A stretch of DNA of 20,704 nucleotides from GCA-2688105 sp964499445 (GCA_964499445.1 CAZCLE010000018.1:1-20704); one strand, 5' to 3'. Counted from the first letter of the stretch, positions 1 to 8,018 are shown. Numbers and translations are program-made. Notes: generated by a model from the sequence alone, not told the origin.

Positions 1-2
1 CT

Positions 3-404
3 TTAGGGGGGCAGGTTATCGTTCAGACCTATTCCCCGGAGCACTATGCCATTCAGGCGGCAGCCAAGCATGACTATGCCCTTTTCTACGACCAGGAAAT
101 TGCCTATCGGCGTCAGCTTCATAATCCTCCCTTCACCCGGCTGGTCTCCCTTGTCTATAGTCATACTAATGATGCTCTCTGTCAACGGGAGGCAGAAAGG
201 ATGAAGCGCCTCCTTATTGAGGAAAGAGACTCAAGGGGGATAGCCGACCTCAGTCTAATCGGACCAGCCCCGGCGTTTATTCACCGACTGCGGGGTAGGT
301 TTCGGTGGCAGCTCATTCTTCGTGGTTCGGAGCCTGCCGCTTTTGTCTCTCAAATACCTATTCCTCCTGGCTGGACGGTAGATGTTGACCCAGTCGGTTT
401 ATAG
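3..404 (+). CDS. priA: Primosomal protein N' (PriA helicase), C-terminal part
   Basis: Open from the left edge, so only the last 133 residues are present. PriA is the 3'-5' superfamily 2 helicase that recognises stalled forks and D-loops and reloads the replisome. The visible part carries the family's C-terminal signatures: a G-G-Q-V-I-V-Q-T-Y stretch followed by P-E-H-Y-A-I at the start, then Y-D-Q-E-I-A-Y-R-R-Q-L followed by P-P-F-T-R-L, and the closing P-P-G-W-T-V-D-V-D-P-V-G-L, which is the usual PriA terminus. The reading frame has no ATG before 201, but homology runs straight through from position 3, so the ATG at 201 is internal and not a start. The helicase motifs and zinc-binding region lie outside the window. 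No clear terminator follows; the next gene has its own promoter. Confidence 0.93.
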   Translation, partial: LGGQVIVQTYSPEHYAIQAAAKHDYALFYDQEIAYRRQLHNPPFTRLVSLVYSHTNDALCQREAERMKRLLIEERDSRGIADLSLIGPAPAFIHRLRGRFRWQLILRGSEPAAFVSQIPIPPGWTVDVDPVGL

Positions 405-430
405 GCTAAATTTTTTAATTGAACCCCCGC

Positions 431-460
431 TTGACAATTTGCCATTTGTCAAATTATACT
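431..460 (+). promoter_or_regulatory. Sigma70-type promoter with overlapping palindromic operator
   Basis: TTGACA at 431-436 and TATACT at 455-460 are separated by 18 bp, a near-consensus housekeeping promoter. The -35 box is the left arm of an inverted repeat, TTGACAA (431-437) and TTGTCAA (446-452) around an 8-bp spacer. A regulator bound there would block polymerase. The gene it drives encodes an XRE repressor-like protein starting at 471, so autoregulation is likely but inferred. Transcription should begin near 466-468, almost on the start codon. Confidence 0.7.
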
Positions 461-470
461 TAATAAAGTA

Positions 471-860
471 GTGATGACCAATAACAATTTAGGCGCTATA
501 CTTAAGCAGCAGAGACTTATGGTGCCGCTGACATTACAGGAACTGGCTGTCCTGGCGGGCATATCCCCATCACACCTGGGTCGTATAGAGAGGGGGGAAC
601 GTTTTCCCTCAGCCCATGTCCTGCGAAAAATTGCCGGGCCTCTAGGTTTTGATGAGAACGAGTTATTTACCTTAGCTGGCTACCTGACTCCTCAGCCTGC
701 TACCATATCTGAGGCGGAGGCAAGCTATAGCGGTAGGCGATTAGACCCTTACGTGTCCAGGGTATTAGCCCAGGAGCCGGTTGAGGTTCAGCGTGCCGTT
801 ATCGGCATCCTCTCCATTTTAAAGAGTATTGCCAAGGGCCTGACTAAAGAAAGCCGCTAA
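471..860 (+). CDS. XRE-family helix-turn-helix regulator
   Basis: A 129-residue protein with an N-terminal XRE/Cro-type DNA-binding domain (about residues 8-63): L-G-A-I-L-K-Q-Q-R, then L-T-L-Q-E-L-A-V-L-A-G-I-S-P-S-H-L-G-R-I-E-R-G-E-R as helix 2-turn-helix 3. The rest (65-129) is a short helical tail with no recognised domain. It is probably a dimeric transcriptional repressor; its targets cannot be read from the window apart from the palindrome over its own promoter. The start is GTG 471 or the adjoining ATG 474. There is no Shine-Dalgarno sequence, and the predicted transcript starts only a few bases upstream, so translation is probably leaderless. It lies between priA and cca with separate promoters on both sides, so it seems to be a single-gene unit. 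Confidence 0.85.
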   Translation: MMTNNNLGAILKQQRLMVPLTLQELAVLAGISPSHLGRIERGERFPSAHVLRKIAGPLGFDENELFTLAGYLTPQPATISEAEASYSGRRLDPYVSRVLAQEPVEVQRAVIGILSILKSIAKGLTKESR

Positions 861-974
861 CGGTGCCTTTGAGCAATGCTCGCCTCAGGCAAAGGAAAAG
901 GGATTTTCACCCCGATTTTATAATACTTGGTTCTTTTTTGCCTGATAAGTGACCTTACTTTATTGAATCGCGTC

Positions 975-1003
975 TTGATAAAAGTTTGCCTTGGGAGTAT
1001 AGT
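975..1003 (+). promoter_or_regulatory. Promoter of cca
   Basis: TTGATA (975-980), a 17-bp spacer and TATAGT (998-1003) make a good sigma70-type promoter. The expected start of transcription, near 1010, is only about four bases before the ATG at 1014. A second TATAAT lies at 919-924 but has no -35 box at a proper distance. Confidence 0.65.
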
Positions 1004-1013
1004 TTAGGTCTAG

Positions 1014-2531
1014 ATGATAGCAGTAGATAGGAAAGATTTGAAGCTAGTTTTTGAACCCAGAGCCTCATTACTATTGACCAAGGTAAGCAGTTTTCTCACC
1101 GAGCAGAATGTTAAGTGGTATGTTGTTGGTGGCTTTGTGCGTGATGTGCTGCTGGGGAGGGATACGGCTGATATTGATATTGCTGTAGCTGCCGATGCGC
1201 TGGAGATTGCTCCCAAGGTAGCTACTGCCCTCGGCGGTAAGTATGTCCTGCTGGATAAGGTAAATAGGGTGGGCAGAGTAGTCCTGGTTAGTGAGGGGGC
1301 ACCGTCAACTAGAGGTCAGTGGGCGCTTGATTTCTCCACATTTGAAGGTAGTATTGAGTATGACCTGGCACGACGTGATTTCACCATTGATGCCATGGCA
1401 GTTGACCTTTTGCGATTAGAGGAAGACCACACCGAGGTTCAGCTCATAGACCCGTTTAATGGCTGGGATGACCTGCATCAGGGGGTGATTCGGACAGTTG
1501 CCGAGACGGCTTTTGAGTCGGATGCAGTACGCTTACTACGGGCGGTGAGGCTGGCGGCTGAGCTGGGTTTTAGTATTAGTCAGGAGACCGAAGCTCTAAT
1601 TCGGCGTCACTCTTACCTTATCGCCGGGGTGGCTGGTGAGCGGGTAAGGGAAGAGCTACTTCGGCTGCTGGCTATTCCTCAAGCCGACTTTTTACCTTAC
1701 CTTGATGAACTGGGTTTATTAACTGCGGTAATTCCCGAGATGGCTCAGACAAAAGAGGTCAAGCAGCCTAAAGAGCACTTCTGGAGTGTCTTTGACCATT
1801 CTCTTAAGACAGTGGTGGCGGTTGACTTTGTCCTCAGGCAGGGAGAGTGGGAGTATGCCAATGAAGAGGTCTTGGCGGCTGTCCCGTGGTCGGCAGTGCT
1901 GGCTCGGCACTTTGACCTTGAGGTTAGTAGCGGTAGCACCAGAAGGTTACTGCTCAAGCTGGCGGCACTCCTTCATGATATTGCCAAACCCCAAACTAAA
2001 ACTATTGAGGCTGGCGGTCGGATGCGCTTTCTAGGGCATGCCAAAGAGGGGGCAGCTATAGCCGTTAATATTCTGGAAAGATTAAGGTTTAGTGGTAAGG
2101 AAATAAAGCTGGTGGAAATTATGGTGAGGCACCACCTCCGACCGATGCAGATGAGTCAGGAAGGACTGCCGTCCCGTAGGGCTATTTACCGCTACTTTCG
2201 TGATACCGGAGAGGCGGGCATTGATATACTGTTTTTGAGCCTGGCCGACCATCTAGCCACCAGAGGTCCACAACTAAGCCTAACCGGTTGGCAGGAGCAT
2301 GCTGAGATAGTAAACTATGTGTTGGCTCAGCGCTTTCAAGAGGAGAGTTTGGTTACCCCACCCAAGCTGATTGATGGACATGATATAATTAATATCTTTG
2401 GTATGAACCCGGGACCTAAAATTGGGGAGCTTCTGGAGGCAGTGCGTGAGGCGCAGGCCTCAGGGGAACTGGCTACCAGAGAGGAGGCTCTAGCTTATCT
2501 CCGTGAACGCTTGTCACCGGAAACAGGATAA
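1014..2531 (+). CDS. cca: CCA-adding enzyme / poly(A) polymerase family tRNA nucleotidyltransferase with HD domain
   Basis: A 505-residue protein that should add or repair the 3' CCA of tRNAs. The nucleotidyltransferase head domain shows G-G-F-V-R-D at 39-44 and the metal-binding D-I-D at 53-55, then the class II motif R-R-D-F-T-I-D-A-M at 120-128. The neck region has D-A-V-R-L-L-R-A-V-R-L-A-A-E-L-G-F. A C-terminal HD phosphohydrolase domain follows, with H321-D322 in L-L-H-D-I-A-K-P, a histidine at 342 in G-H-A-K-E-G, and R-H-H-L-R-P near 372-377. This head-plus-HD layout is known from bacterial CCA and poly(A) polymerase relatives; sequence alone does not separate full CCA addition from a split A- or CC-adding activity. 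It starts with ATG and no ribosome binding site, right at its promoter. secD follows after 6 bp, so the genes may be cotranscribed. Confidence 0.9.
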   Translation: MIAVDRKDLKLVFEPRASLLLTKVSSFLTEQNVKWYVVGGFVRDVLLGRDTADIDIAVAADALEIAPKVATALGGKYVLLDKVNRVGRVVLVSEGAPSTRGQWALDFSTFEGSIEYDLARRDFTIDAMAVDLLRLEEDHTEVQLIDPFNGWDDLHQGVIRTVAETAFESDAVRLLRAVRLAAELGFSISQETEALIRRHSYLIAGVAGERVREELLRLLAIPQADFLPYLDELGLLTAVIPEMAQTKEVKQPKEHFWSVFDHSLKTVVAVDFVLRQGEWEYANEEVLAAVPWSAVLARHFDLEVSSGSTRRLLLKLAALLHDIAKPQTKTIEAGGRMRFLGHAKEGAAIAVNILERLRFSGKEIKLVEIMVRHHLRPMQMSQEGLPSRRAIYRYFRDTGEAGIDILFLSLADHLATRGPQLSLTGWQEHAEIVNYVLAQRFQEESLVTPPKLIDGHDIINIFGMNPGPKIGELLEAVREAQASGELATREEALAYLRERLSPETG

Positions 2532-2537
2532 ATAGAT

Positions 2538-4091
2538 ATGACTAAAAGAAGTGCGCTGACTCTCATAATAATATTAGCCCTTTTCGCCCTTGCCGTGTGT
2601 GTGGTTTTGCCTATTGACCAGGGAATACTGGGCAAGAAAGGGGTACACCTCGGGCTTGACCTTGTCGGTGGTAGTCATTTGGTGTATCAGGCTCAATTTC
2701 CCGAGGGGGCTACCGGGGAGGAGAAGGCAAGGAATATGGACAGGGCACTAATGACTATCCAGAGCCGCATTGATAAATATGGCGTCACCGAGCCTATCAT
2801 CCAGAAGCAGGAGGGTGAGCGCATTCTGGTGCAGCTTCCCGGGTTTACCGATATTGAGGAAGCCAAGAAGCTGGTAGAGCAAACCGGTTTCCTTGAGTTT
2901 AGACAGGTTGAGCTGAGTGAGGGCGAACCAGTCTGGCTTGGTGATTACCTTGAGGACTCCCCGACCACATTTTTTGATGGGAATGAGACTGGCTCTCGCC
3001 TATTTGTTGGCGAGGATAATAATCCGGTAGCCTTTTTAGTCAGGGATGCGGGAGGCAATCTCAGCTACACCGACGAGAGGGGTAATCCCGTAGATATAGA
3101 AGAACTAAGGCAGGGCTCAACAGACCTCTTGTCCTGGATACCAGCCAGAGGCGATGATGGCACGCTACTCACTGGCGAATTTTTGGCTAAGGCGGTTCCT
3201 CAGGTAAGTACCAAACCCACCGGGGCTGAAGCCGAGGTCGGTATTGAGTGGAACCAGGAGGGGGGGGAAATTTTCGACCAGGTTGCCAAGCGCCTGTATA
3301 ATTCAGGAGCCTACGGGACGCCGCAGCGGGCTTTAGGTATTTTCTTAGATAATGTACTCATCTCCGCCCCCCAGATTTTGCAGCCAGAATATCATGGTAC
3401 CGGAGTTATTACCGGTAATTTTTCCATTGAAGAGGTGGACCGACTGGCTAATTTACTTGAGTCCGGTGCTTTACCTATGCCGTTAAAGAAGCCTCCTCTT
3501 TACCAGCAGACGGTCTCGGCTACGCTGGGAGCTGACTTCATTGATATGGGGGTTATGGCAGGGCTGGTTGGAATAATATTGATTATGCTATTTATGATTA
3601 TTTATTACCGCTTACCCGGGCTTTTAGCCAGCCTGGCTCTAATTTTTTACGGAGCATGGGTATTGGCGCTGTTCAAGATATGGCCGGGAGGAGGTGTTAC
3701 CCTTACCCTGGCTGGAATTGGTGGCTTTGTCTTATCCATAGGTATGGCGGTGGATGCCAATATCCTTATCTTTGAACGGATGAAGGAAGAATTGATGATA
3801 GGGCGGACGCTGGGAGCGGCTATTGAGGCTGGTTTTAATCGGGCGTGGACGGCTATCAGGGATAGTAACATAACTACCTTTATTGTCTGTGGCATTCTTT
3901 ATTGGCTGGGTAAAAATATTGTCGCTAGTGCTCCAGTAATGGGCTTTGCCCTAACCCTTTTTATCGGTGTTGCCGTAAGCATGTTTACCGCTATTGTAGT
4001 TACTCGAACCCTCCTGCGCCTGTTCGTGGGCACTCGGCTGGCGCAGCGGACTTCTCTATTTAGCGCTTATCGGGGTAAAGAAAATGTTTGA
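2538..4091 (+). CDS. secD: Protein translocase subunit SecD
   Basis: A 517-residue inner-membrane protein of the SecDF complex, which uses the proton gradient to pull exported proteins out of SecYEG on the outer face. It has an N-terminal membrane helix (about residues 7-26), then the conserved L-G-L-D-L-V-G-G-S-H at the start of the P1 periplasmic domain, a long external region, and a C-terminal membrane block. The block holds G-F-V-L-S-I-G-M-A-V-D-A-N-I-L-I-F-E-R (about 390-410), which carries the RND-type conserved aspartate, and A-W-T-A-I-R-D-S-N-I-T-T just after. Length is normal for SecD. The ATG at 2538 has only a weak AGGA upstream, so coupling to cca is possible. The 3' end overlaps secF by 8 bp. 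Confidence 0.95.
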   Translation: MTKRSALTLIIILALFALAVCVVLPIDQGILGKKGVHLGLDLVGGSHLVYQAQFPEGATGEEKARNMDRALMTIQSRIDKYGVTEPIIQKQEGERILVQLPGFTDIEEAKKLVEQTGFLEFRQVELSEGEPVWLGDYLEDSPTTFFDGNETGSRLFVGEDNNPVAFLVRDAGGNLSYTDERGNPVDIEELRQGSTDLLSWIPARGDDGTLLTGEFLAKAVPQVSTKPTGAEAEVGIEWNQEGGEIFDQVAKRLYNSGAYGTPQRALGIFLDNVLISAPQILQPEYHGTGVITGNFSIEEVDRLANLLESGALPMPLKKPPLYQQTVSATLGADFIDMGVMAGLVGIILIMLFMIIYYRLPGLLASLALIFYGAWVLALFKIWPGGGVTLTLAGIGGFVLSIGMAVDANILIFERMKEELMIGRTLGAAIEAGFNRAWTAIRDSNITTFIVCGILYWLGKNIVASAPVMGFALTLFIGVAVSMFTAIVVTRTLLRLFVGTRLAQRTSLFSAYRGKENV

Positions 4092-4998
4092 TATTGTCGG
4101 CAGAAGGTTCTGGTTCTTTCTCATCTCAGGCGTGGCACTTCTTATTGCCATTATTGCTCTGGCGACCATTGGTCTCAAATCTGGGATTGAATTTAGTAGC
4201 GGTTCTATGGTGGCGGTGAGCTTTGAGCAGGAAGTAGACCAGGGTGAATTGAAACAAGAATTAGCTGACTTAGGTTATCCCAATGCCATTGTCCAGAGCG
4301 AGATTCGTCCCGCTGGAGGCGGTGTTTTTTATATCCGCACCAGCGAATTGGGTGATGAGGAAAAAGCCCAGTTAGAGAGTGCCCTAGCTGCCAGATTTGG
4401 CAACCTCGAGGAGACGGAATTTAGCTCGGTGTCACCTATGGTAGCTGAGGAGACGACGCAGAATGCGGCTATTGCGGTGGTGGTAGCTGCCGTAGGCATA
4501 CTTCTTTATGTTACCTGGGCGTTTCGCCGGATGCCAAGCCCTTTCCGCTATGGCACCTGTGCCATAATCGCCCTGGTGCACGATACCCTGGTGGCAATAG
4601 GAGTTTTCTCCATCCTCGGTGGCATATTAGGCTGGCAAATCAATTTAATGTTCATTACCGGTATCCTGGCGGTTATCGGCTATAGCGTAAATAATACCGT
4701 GGTTGTTTTTGATAGAATCCGTGAGAATTTGACCAGGGGGGTGAACCCCCATTTTGAGGTGGTAGTTAATAATAGCCTGGTGGGGACCCTGAGCCGTTCC
4801 TTGAATACCAGTCTAACCACGCTTTTGGTAGTAATAGCCCTGTTACTCTTTGTCGGCGCTTCAATTCAGAATTTCGCCGTGGTGCTACTGGTTGGTATCA
4901 TTGCTGGAACCTATAGCTCACTCTGTATTGCCCCTACGCTGCTGGTGGTCTGGGAGAAGGGGGAGTGGGGCCGGTTGATACGCCTGGCTAAAGCCTAG
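4084..4998 (+). CDS. secF: Protein translocase subunit SecF
   Basis: A 304-residue partner of SecD in the membrane. It has an N-terminal helix (about 10-28), then G-I-E-F-S-S-G-S-M-V at the start of the small external domain. Five C-terminal membrane segments follow, with V-I-G-Y-S-V-N-N-T-V-V-V-F-D-R-I-R-E-N and later S-L-N-T-S-L-T-T-L-L, both standard SecF signatures. The start codon lies inside the end of secD (8-bp overlap), which implies translational coupling and a 1:1 complex. The length matches free-standing SecF, so this is the two-gene rather than the fused SecDF form. Confidence 0.95.
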   Translation: MFDIVGRRFWFFLISGVALLIAIIALATIGLKSGIEFSSGSMVAVSFEQEVDQGELKQELADLGYPNAIVQSEIRPAGGGVFYIRTSELGDEEKAQLESALAARFGNLEETEFSSVSPMVAEETTQNAAIAVVVAAVGILLYVTWAFRRMPSPFRYGTCAIIALVHDTLVAIGVFSILGGILGWQINLMFITGILAVIGYSVNNTVVVFDRIRENLTRGVNPHFEVVVNNSLVGTLSRSLNTSLTTLLVVIALLLFVGASIQNFAVVLLVGIIAGTYSSLCIAPTLLVVWEKGEWGRLIRLAKA

Positions 4999-5011
4999 GT
5001 GGAGGCGGGTC

Positions 5012-5923
5012 ATGTTTTCTAGCCCTAGTGGTGCGGCTAAGCTTTCTCTAGTAGTGGTAACCGGGCTGATTGGGCTCAAGGTAGTGGTGGCGGTCATAAC
5101 CGGGAGCCTCAGTATTTTTGCTCAGGCAGCCGATAGTCTCCTCGACCTGTTTGCCGTAATCATTACCTTCCTGGCGGTTGTTATGGCTGCCCGGCCGGCT
5201 GATAAGGAACACCCTTTCGGTCACGGCAAGGTGGAAAATATTGCCGCTGTCGTCCAGGCGGGGCTAATTTTTATTGCCGGTGGCTTGATAATCTATTCCG
5301 CAATACGCCGGATAATAGTGGGAGCGACGGTAGAGCTGGCTGAAGCCGGGATAGGGGTAATGGTGGTTTCCATAATTGCCAGCATCTTTCTTTCACGCCA
5401 TCTGCTCAAGGTAGCACGGGCTACGGATTCAATATCATTAGAGGCCAATGCTCGCAATATTGCTACTGATGTCTATTCCGCTGTCGGGGTGCTGGTGGGG
5501 CTGGTGGTCATACGCTTTACCGGACTCAATATTATTGACCCTATTGTTGCCCTGGTAGTGGCCTTATTAATTCTAAAAGTAGGTTATGAGGTAATGCGGA
5601 GGTCTTTTGGCGGGCTGATTGATGTCAGATTGCCCGAGGTCGAAGAGAGCGTCATAAGGTCATGTATTATGGAGCATGACGGCGAGCTGGTAGGTTTTCA
5701 TGAATTGCGTACTCGCAAGTCAGGAAGCCAGCGTTATATTGACCTCCACCTGGTAATGCCTAAGCATGTCAGTGTAGAAGAAGCGCATAGGGTGTGTGAT
5801 GAGGTGGAGCAGGGTATAAAGAAGCGGTTGCTTGGTTCCAGTGTAATTATTCATGTTGAACCGTGTAGCGAGGAATGTGACCAGTGCCCTATACCCACTG
5901 ACCGATGTAAGGAGAGACCTTAG
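5012..5923 (+). CDS. Cation diffusion facilitator (CDF) family metal exporter
   Basis: A 303-residue protein with about six membrane helices and a cytoplasmic C-terminal domain; the family exports divalent metals (Zn, Fe, Mn, Co) in exchange for protons. TM2 carries the paired aspartates in A-A-D-S-L-L-D, followed by the family motif H-P-F-G-H-G-K-V-E. In TM5 the usual H-x-x-x-D is N-I-A-T-D, so the histidine typical of zinc transporters is asparagine; this may favour manganese or another metal (inference). The C-terminal domain has Y-I-D-L-H-L-V-M-P and ends with four cysteines spaced C-x3-C-x2-C-x6-C (residues about 285-299), a possible metal sensor. The ribosome binding site GGAGG lies just after the secF stop, 13 bp before this gene, so it probably shares the secDF transcript. 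It overlaps the convergent gene by 4 bp. Confidence 0.92.
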   Translation: MFSSPSGAAKLSLVVVTGLIGLKVVVAVITGSLSIFAQAADSLLDLFAVIITFLAVVMAARPADKEHPFGHGKVENIAAVVQAGLIFIAGGLIIYSAIRRIIVGATVELAEAGIGVMVVSIIASIFLSRHLLKVARATDSISLEANARNIATDVYSAVGVLVGLVVIRFTGLNIIDPIVALVVALLILKVGYEVMRRSFGGLIDVRLPEVEESVIRSCIMEHDGELVGFHELRTRKSGSQRYIDLHLVMPKHVSVEEAHRVCDEVEQGIKKRLLGSSVIIHVEPCSEECDQCPIPTDRCKERP

Positions 5924-6954
5924 GCTAGGTTATGTATTTCCTTGATTGACCTAACCAGGTTATCAATACCGGGTGCCTCAGAGCTACGCGGTGATTGACC
6001 TAGGGGGTCTTCAATATCGGTGTTACCCAGAAGCACATCAAAGGTGGCTTTTACTGAGGCAGATAGGGCGGTAAGATTATAGCCACCCTCCAGAGTGAAG
6101 ACGAGACGACCACTACACAGTTCATCGGCTAATCCCTTGATAATTTTTACCATCCGGGCAAAGCCGGTAACGCTTACCTGCATCAAGGCTAGTCCATCCG
6201 CCCAGTGGGTGTCGTAGCCGGCAGAAACCAGGATAAGTCCGGGGTTAAACCGTCTCGCCGCCGGGACCACGATTTGTTCAAAGACCGATAAATATTCGGC
6301 ATCACCACAGCCAGCCGGGAGTGGTATATTAATTGTGGTTCCCTCGCCGGCTCCGATGCCGGTTTCGTCAGCCCTGCCTGTCCCCGGGTAGAAGGGATAT
6401 TCATGGGTCGATATATAAAGCACCTGGGGGTCATCATAGAAAGTTCCCTGGGTGCCATTACCGTGGTGCACATCAAAATCAATGATGGCGATTCGGTCTA
6501 ATTTATATTTATCCAGAGCATATTTAGCGGCAATAGCTATATTATTAAACAGGCAGAAGCCCATAGCTCGCTGGGAAGTAGCGTGGTGTCCCGGAGGTCT
6601 GACCAGAGCAAAGGCGCTATTTACCTCTCCATCCATAACCACCTCGGTTGCCTTAATAACCCCACCGGCGGCATAAATGGCTGCTTCATATGAGTCAGCC
6701 GACATTATCGTATCGGCATCCAGCCAGCCGCCGCCCTTTTGAGCTGCGTCCTGGATGTGTGATATATACTGCTTATCGTGCACCAGTGATATTTCTTCAA
6801 TGGAGGCAGGACGGGGCTTAACCGGGGTTAATTGCTGCTTAAGTCCGGTCTGTTCCAGGTGGGAAATGATTGCCTCTAACCTCCCCGCATTCTCCACGTG
6901 CCCCCCGGTGTCGTGTTTGAGGTATATAGGGTCATAAATAATGCCTGCCTTCAT
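5920..6954 (-). CDS. Histone deacetylase-like (AcuC/HDAH type) zinc amidohydrolase
   Basis: A 344-residue member of the arginase/deacetylase fold; bacterial members remove acetyl groups from proteins, polyamines or small amides. All catalytic signatures are present (numbered from the chosen start): R-P-P-G-H-H at 119-124 with the paired histidines, G-F-C-L-F-N-N at 132-138, D-F-D-V-H-H-G-N-G-T with zinc ligands D161 and H163, S-A-G-Y-D-T-H with the third ligand D248, and E-G-G-Y-N with catalytic Y292. The frame extends 18 codons further up (to 7008), but the ATG at 6954 begins with the family-typical M-K-A-G-I-I-Y-D and has an AAGGGAA site 7 bases before it, so I chose that. The substrate cannot be told from sequence. 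It stands alone on the minus strand; its stop overlaps the end of the CDF gene. Confidence 0.92.
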   Translation of the reverse strand: MKAGIIYDPIYLKHDTGGHVENAGRLEAIISHLEQTGLKQQLTPVKPRPASIEEISLVHDKQYISHIQDAAQKGGGWLDADTIMSADSYEAAIYAAGGVIKATEVVMDGEVNSAFALVRPPGHHATSQRAMGFCLFNNIAIAAKYALDKYKLDRIAIIDFDVHHGNGTQGTFYDDPQVLYISTHEYPFYPGTGRADETGIGAGEGTTINIPLPAGCGDAEYLSVFEQIVVPAARRFNPGLILVSAGYDTHWADGLALMQVSVTGFARMVKIIKGLADELCSGRLVFTLEGGYNLTALSASVKATFDVLLGNTDIEDPLGQSPRSSEAPGIDNLVRSIKEIHNLA

Positions 6955-6991
6955 AATGTTCCCTTCCCTTCGCCAAATTAGCCGAGTTCTA

Positions 6992-7021
6992 ATAGTAGCA
7001 GATACCATGCTCGGTAATCAA
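6992..7021 (-). promoter_or_regulatory. Candidate promoter of the deacetylase-like gene
   Basis: On the minus strand TTGATT (7021-7016) and TACTAT (6997-6992) lie 18 bp apart, placing a transcript start about 30 bases before the ATG at 6954. Both boxes are imperfect, so this is only a candidate. Confidence 0.4.
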
Positions 7022-7044
7022 TAATAATGCTGTGATTGTTTATT

Positions 7045-7371
7045 GGCCTCACACCCTTTAGATTTTTATTAGGTAACCCCATCCCCTTTTTCCCCTTCCC
7101 CTTATCAAGGGGAAGGGGAGCTTATATAAGGGAGGCTTCGCCTCCCTTTGACTCTCCTTTTAAGGAGGGGGAAGAGATTTTAGAGAGGGGCTTCGCCCCT
7201 CTCTTACCTATGTTCCCCCTTATTACGAGTTTTTTAGCAAAGGGATTAAAAGGGGCGAAGCCCCTTTAAGAATTTCTCTTCCCTCTCCCCTTATGAAGGG
7301 GAGAGGGATAAAGGGTGAGGGGTTGTTAAACAATCTTTTATTAAGGGAAGGGGGTCAGGGGGATAGGTTAC
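7045..7371. repeat. Nested hairpin repeat cluster with inverted ends (MITE/REP-like)
   Basis: This gene-free interval between the deacetylase-like and exporter genes is built almost wholly of perfect inverted repeats: 12-bp arms CCCCTTCCCCTT / AAGGGGAAGGGG (7092-7118), 9-bp arms around TTC (7128-7148), CTCCTTTTAAGGAG (7154-7167), 10-bp arms around TTC (7182-7204), 8-bp arms of AAAGGGGC around GAA (7249-7267), and 12-bp arms CCCTCTCCCCTT / AAGGGGAGAGGG (7281-7307). The outer parts are inverted relatives of each other: AACCCCATCCCC near 7075 mirrors GGGATAAAGGGTGAGGGGTT near 7305-7324. A further end-like string, CCTCACACCCTTTA, sits at 7047-7060. The same units recur at 10122-10203, 10905-10951 and 12015-12101. 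No transposase is present. The 77-codon frame across it is not a gene. Confidence 0.85.
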
Positions 7372-7406
7372 TAGACAATTTCAATATTGATACAAAATGG
7401 TTGGGC

Positions 7407-8018
7407 CTAAACCACCAGCTGGATACCTGATATCAGAAACCAGCCCCCAAAACCAACAAGTAACAGACTACAGGCAATAAAAAGACCCTCCTGAAATCTC
7501 TCTGCCCAGAGGGCGTGGGTTCTATAAATCACCACGGACACCAGTGACAGCCAGACTAAGTCGCATAGCCAGTGGACAATAATAAGCACAATTAAACCAC
7601 TGACGCCGAAATCAAGGAACTTCATTACCAGCATACTGCCGATTGTCGCCCACCAGAGCAGGAAGAAGGGGTTAAAGCCACTGGTAATGATACCGGCCAT
7701 AAATGCATTATAAGGTAAGTCCTTGCCCCTCTGAGTTACCTCGGCCCGGGCACGAAACATGCCTATCCCCAGCCAGATAATCATACCACCGCCCCCTATA
7801 CTCAGCCCGAGCTGCACAAGGGTGTTCTGAAAGAACTGGGCAAAGCCAAAGTATATTAGTAGTATCAGGGGGACTTCTATTACCGCATGCCCCAGGGCTA
7901 TCTGGAAACCAGCCCACGGGGACCTATAGCTTTTGGCTAAAGTTACCGCAAACATCGGGCCGGGCATCATTACCCCGGATAGTGAAATTATCACCACGCT
8001 TAATAGAATTGGGAGCAT
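7407..8018 (-). CDS. LysE/RhtB-family amino-acid exporter
   Basis: A 203-residue, very hydrophobic protein with about six membrane helices. The N-terminal region has S-L-S-G-V-M-M-P-G-P-M-F-A-V-T-L-A-K-S; the P-G-P motif after helix 1 is the hallmark of LysE/RhtB translocators, which export amino acids and related small molecules. A second typical stretch is I-T-S-G-F-N-P-F-F-L-L-W-W-A-T-I-G, corresponding to the N-P-K/F-x-x-x-F/W-W region of the family. Length is normal. An AAGGTG lies seven bases before the ATG. The substrate is not predictable. It is a single-gene unit between the hairpin cluster and the divergent moaE. Confidence 0.88.
   Translation of the reverse strand: MLPILLSVVIISLSGVMMPGPMFAVTLAKSYRSPWAGFQIALGHAVIEVPLILLIYFGFAQFFQNTLVQLGLSIGGGGMIIWLGIGMFRARAEVTQRGKDLPYNAFMAGIITSGFNPFFLLWWATIGSMLVMKFLDFGVSGLIVLIIVHWLCDLVWLSLVSVVIYRTHALWAERFQEGLFIACSLLLVGFGGWFLISGIQLVV

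Noticed and set aside
866..895. Inverted repeat CCTTTG...CAAAGG with two small inner hairpins after the XRE gene
   Set aside because: Could be a terminator, but no T-run follows on either strand and the 6-bp stem encloses an 18-base loop; too weak to call.
7036..7269. A 77-codon plus-strand frame
   Set aside because: It reads straight through the hairpin repeats; the low-complexity P/F/R/G-rich product reflects repeat arms and no ribosome binding site precedes it.
7045..7371. Series of hairpins as a possible CRISPR array
   Set aside because: The hairpins differ in arm sequence and length, and there are no regular repeats with unique spacers of equal size, nor cas genes.
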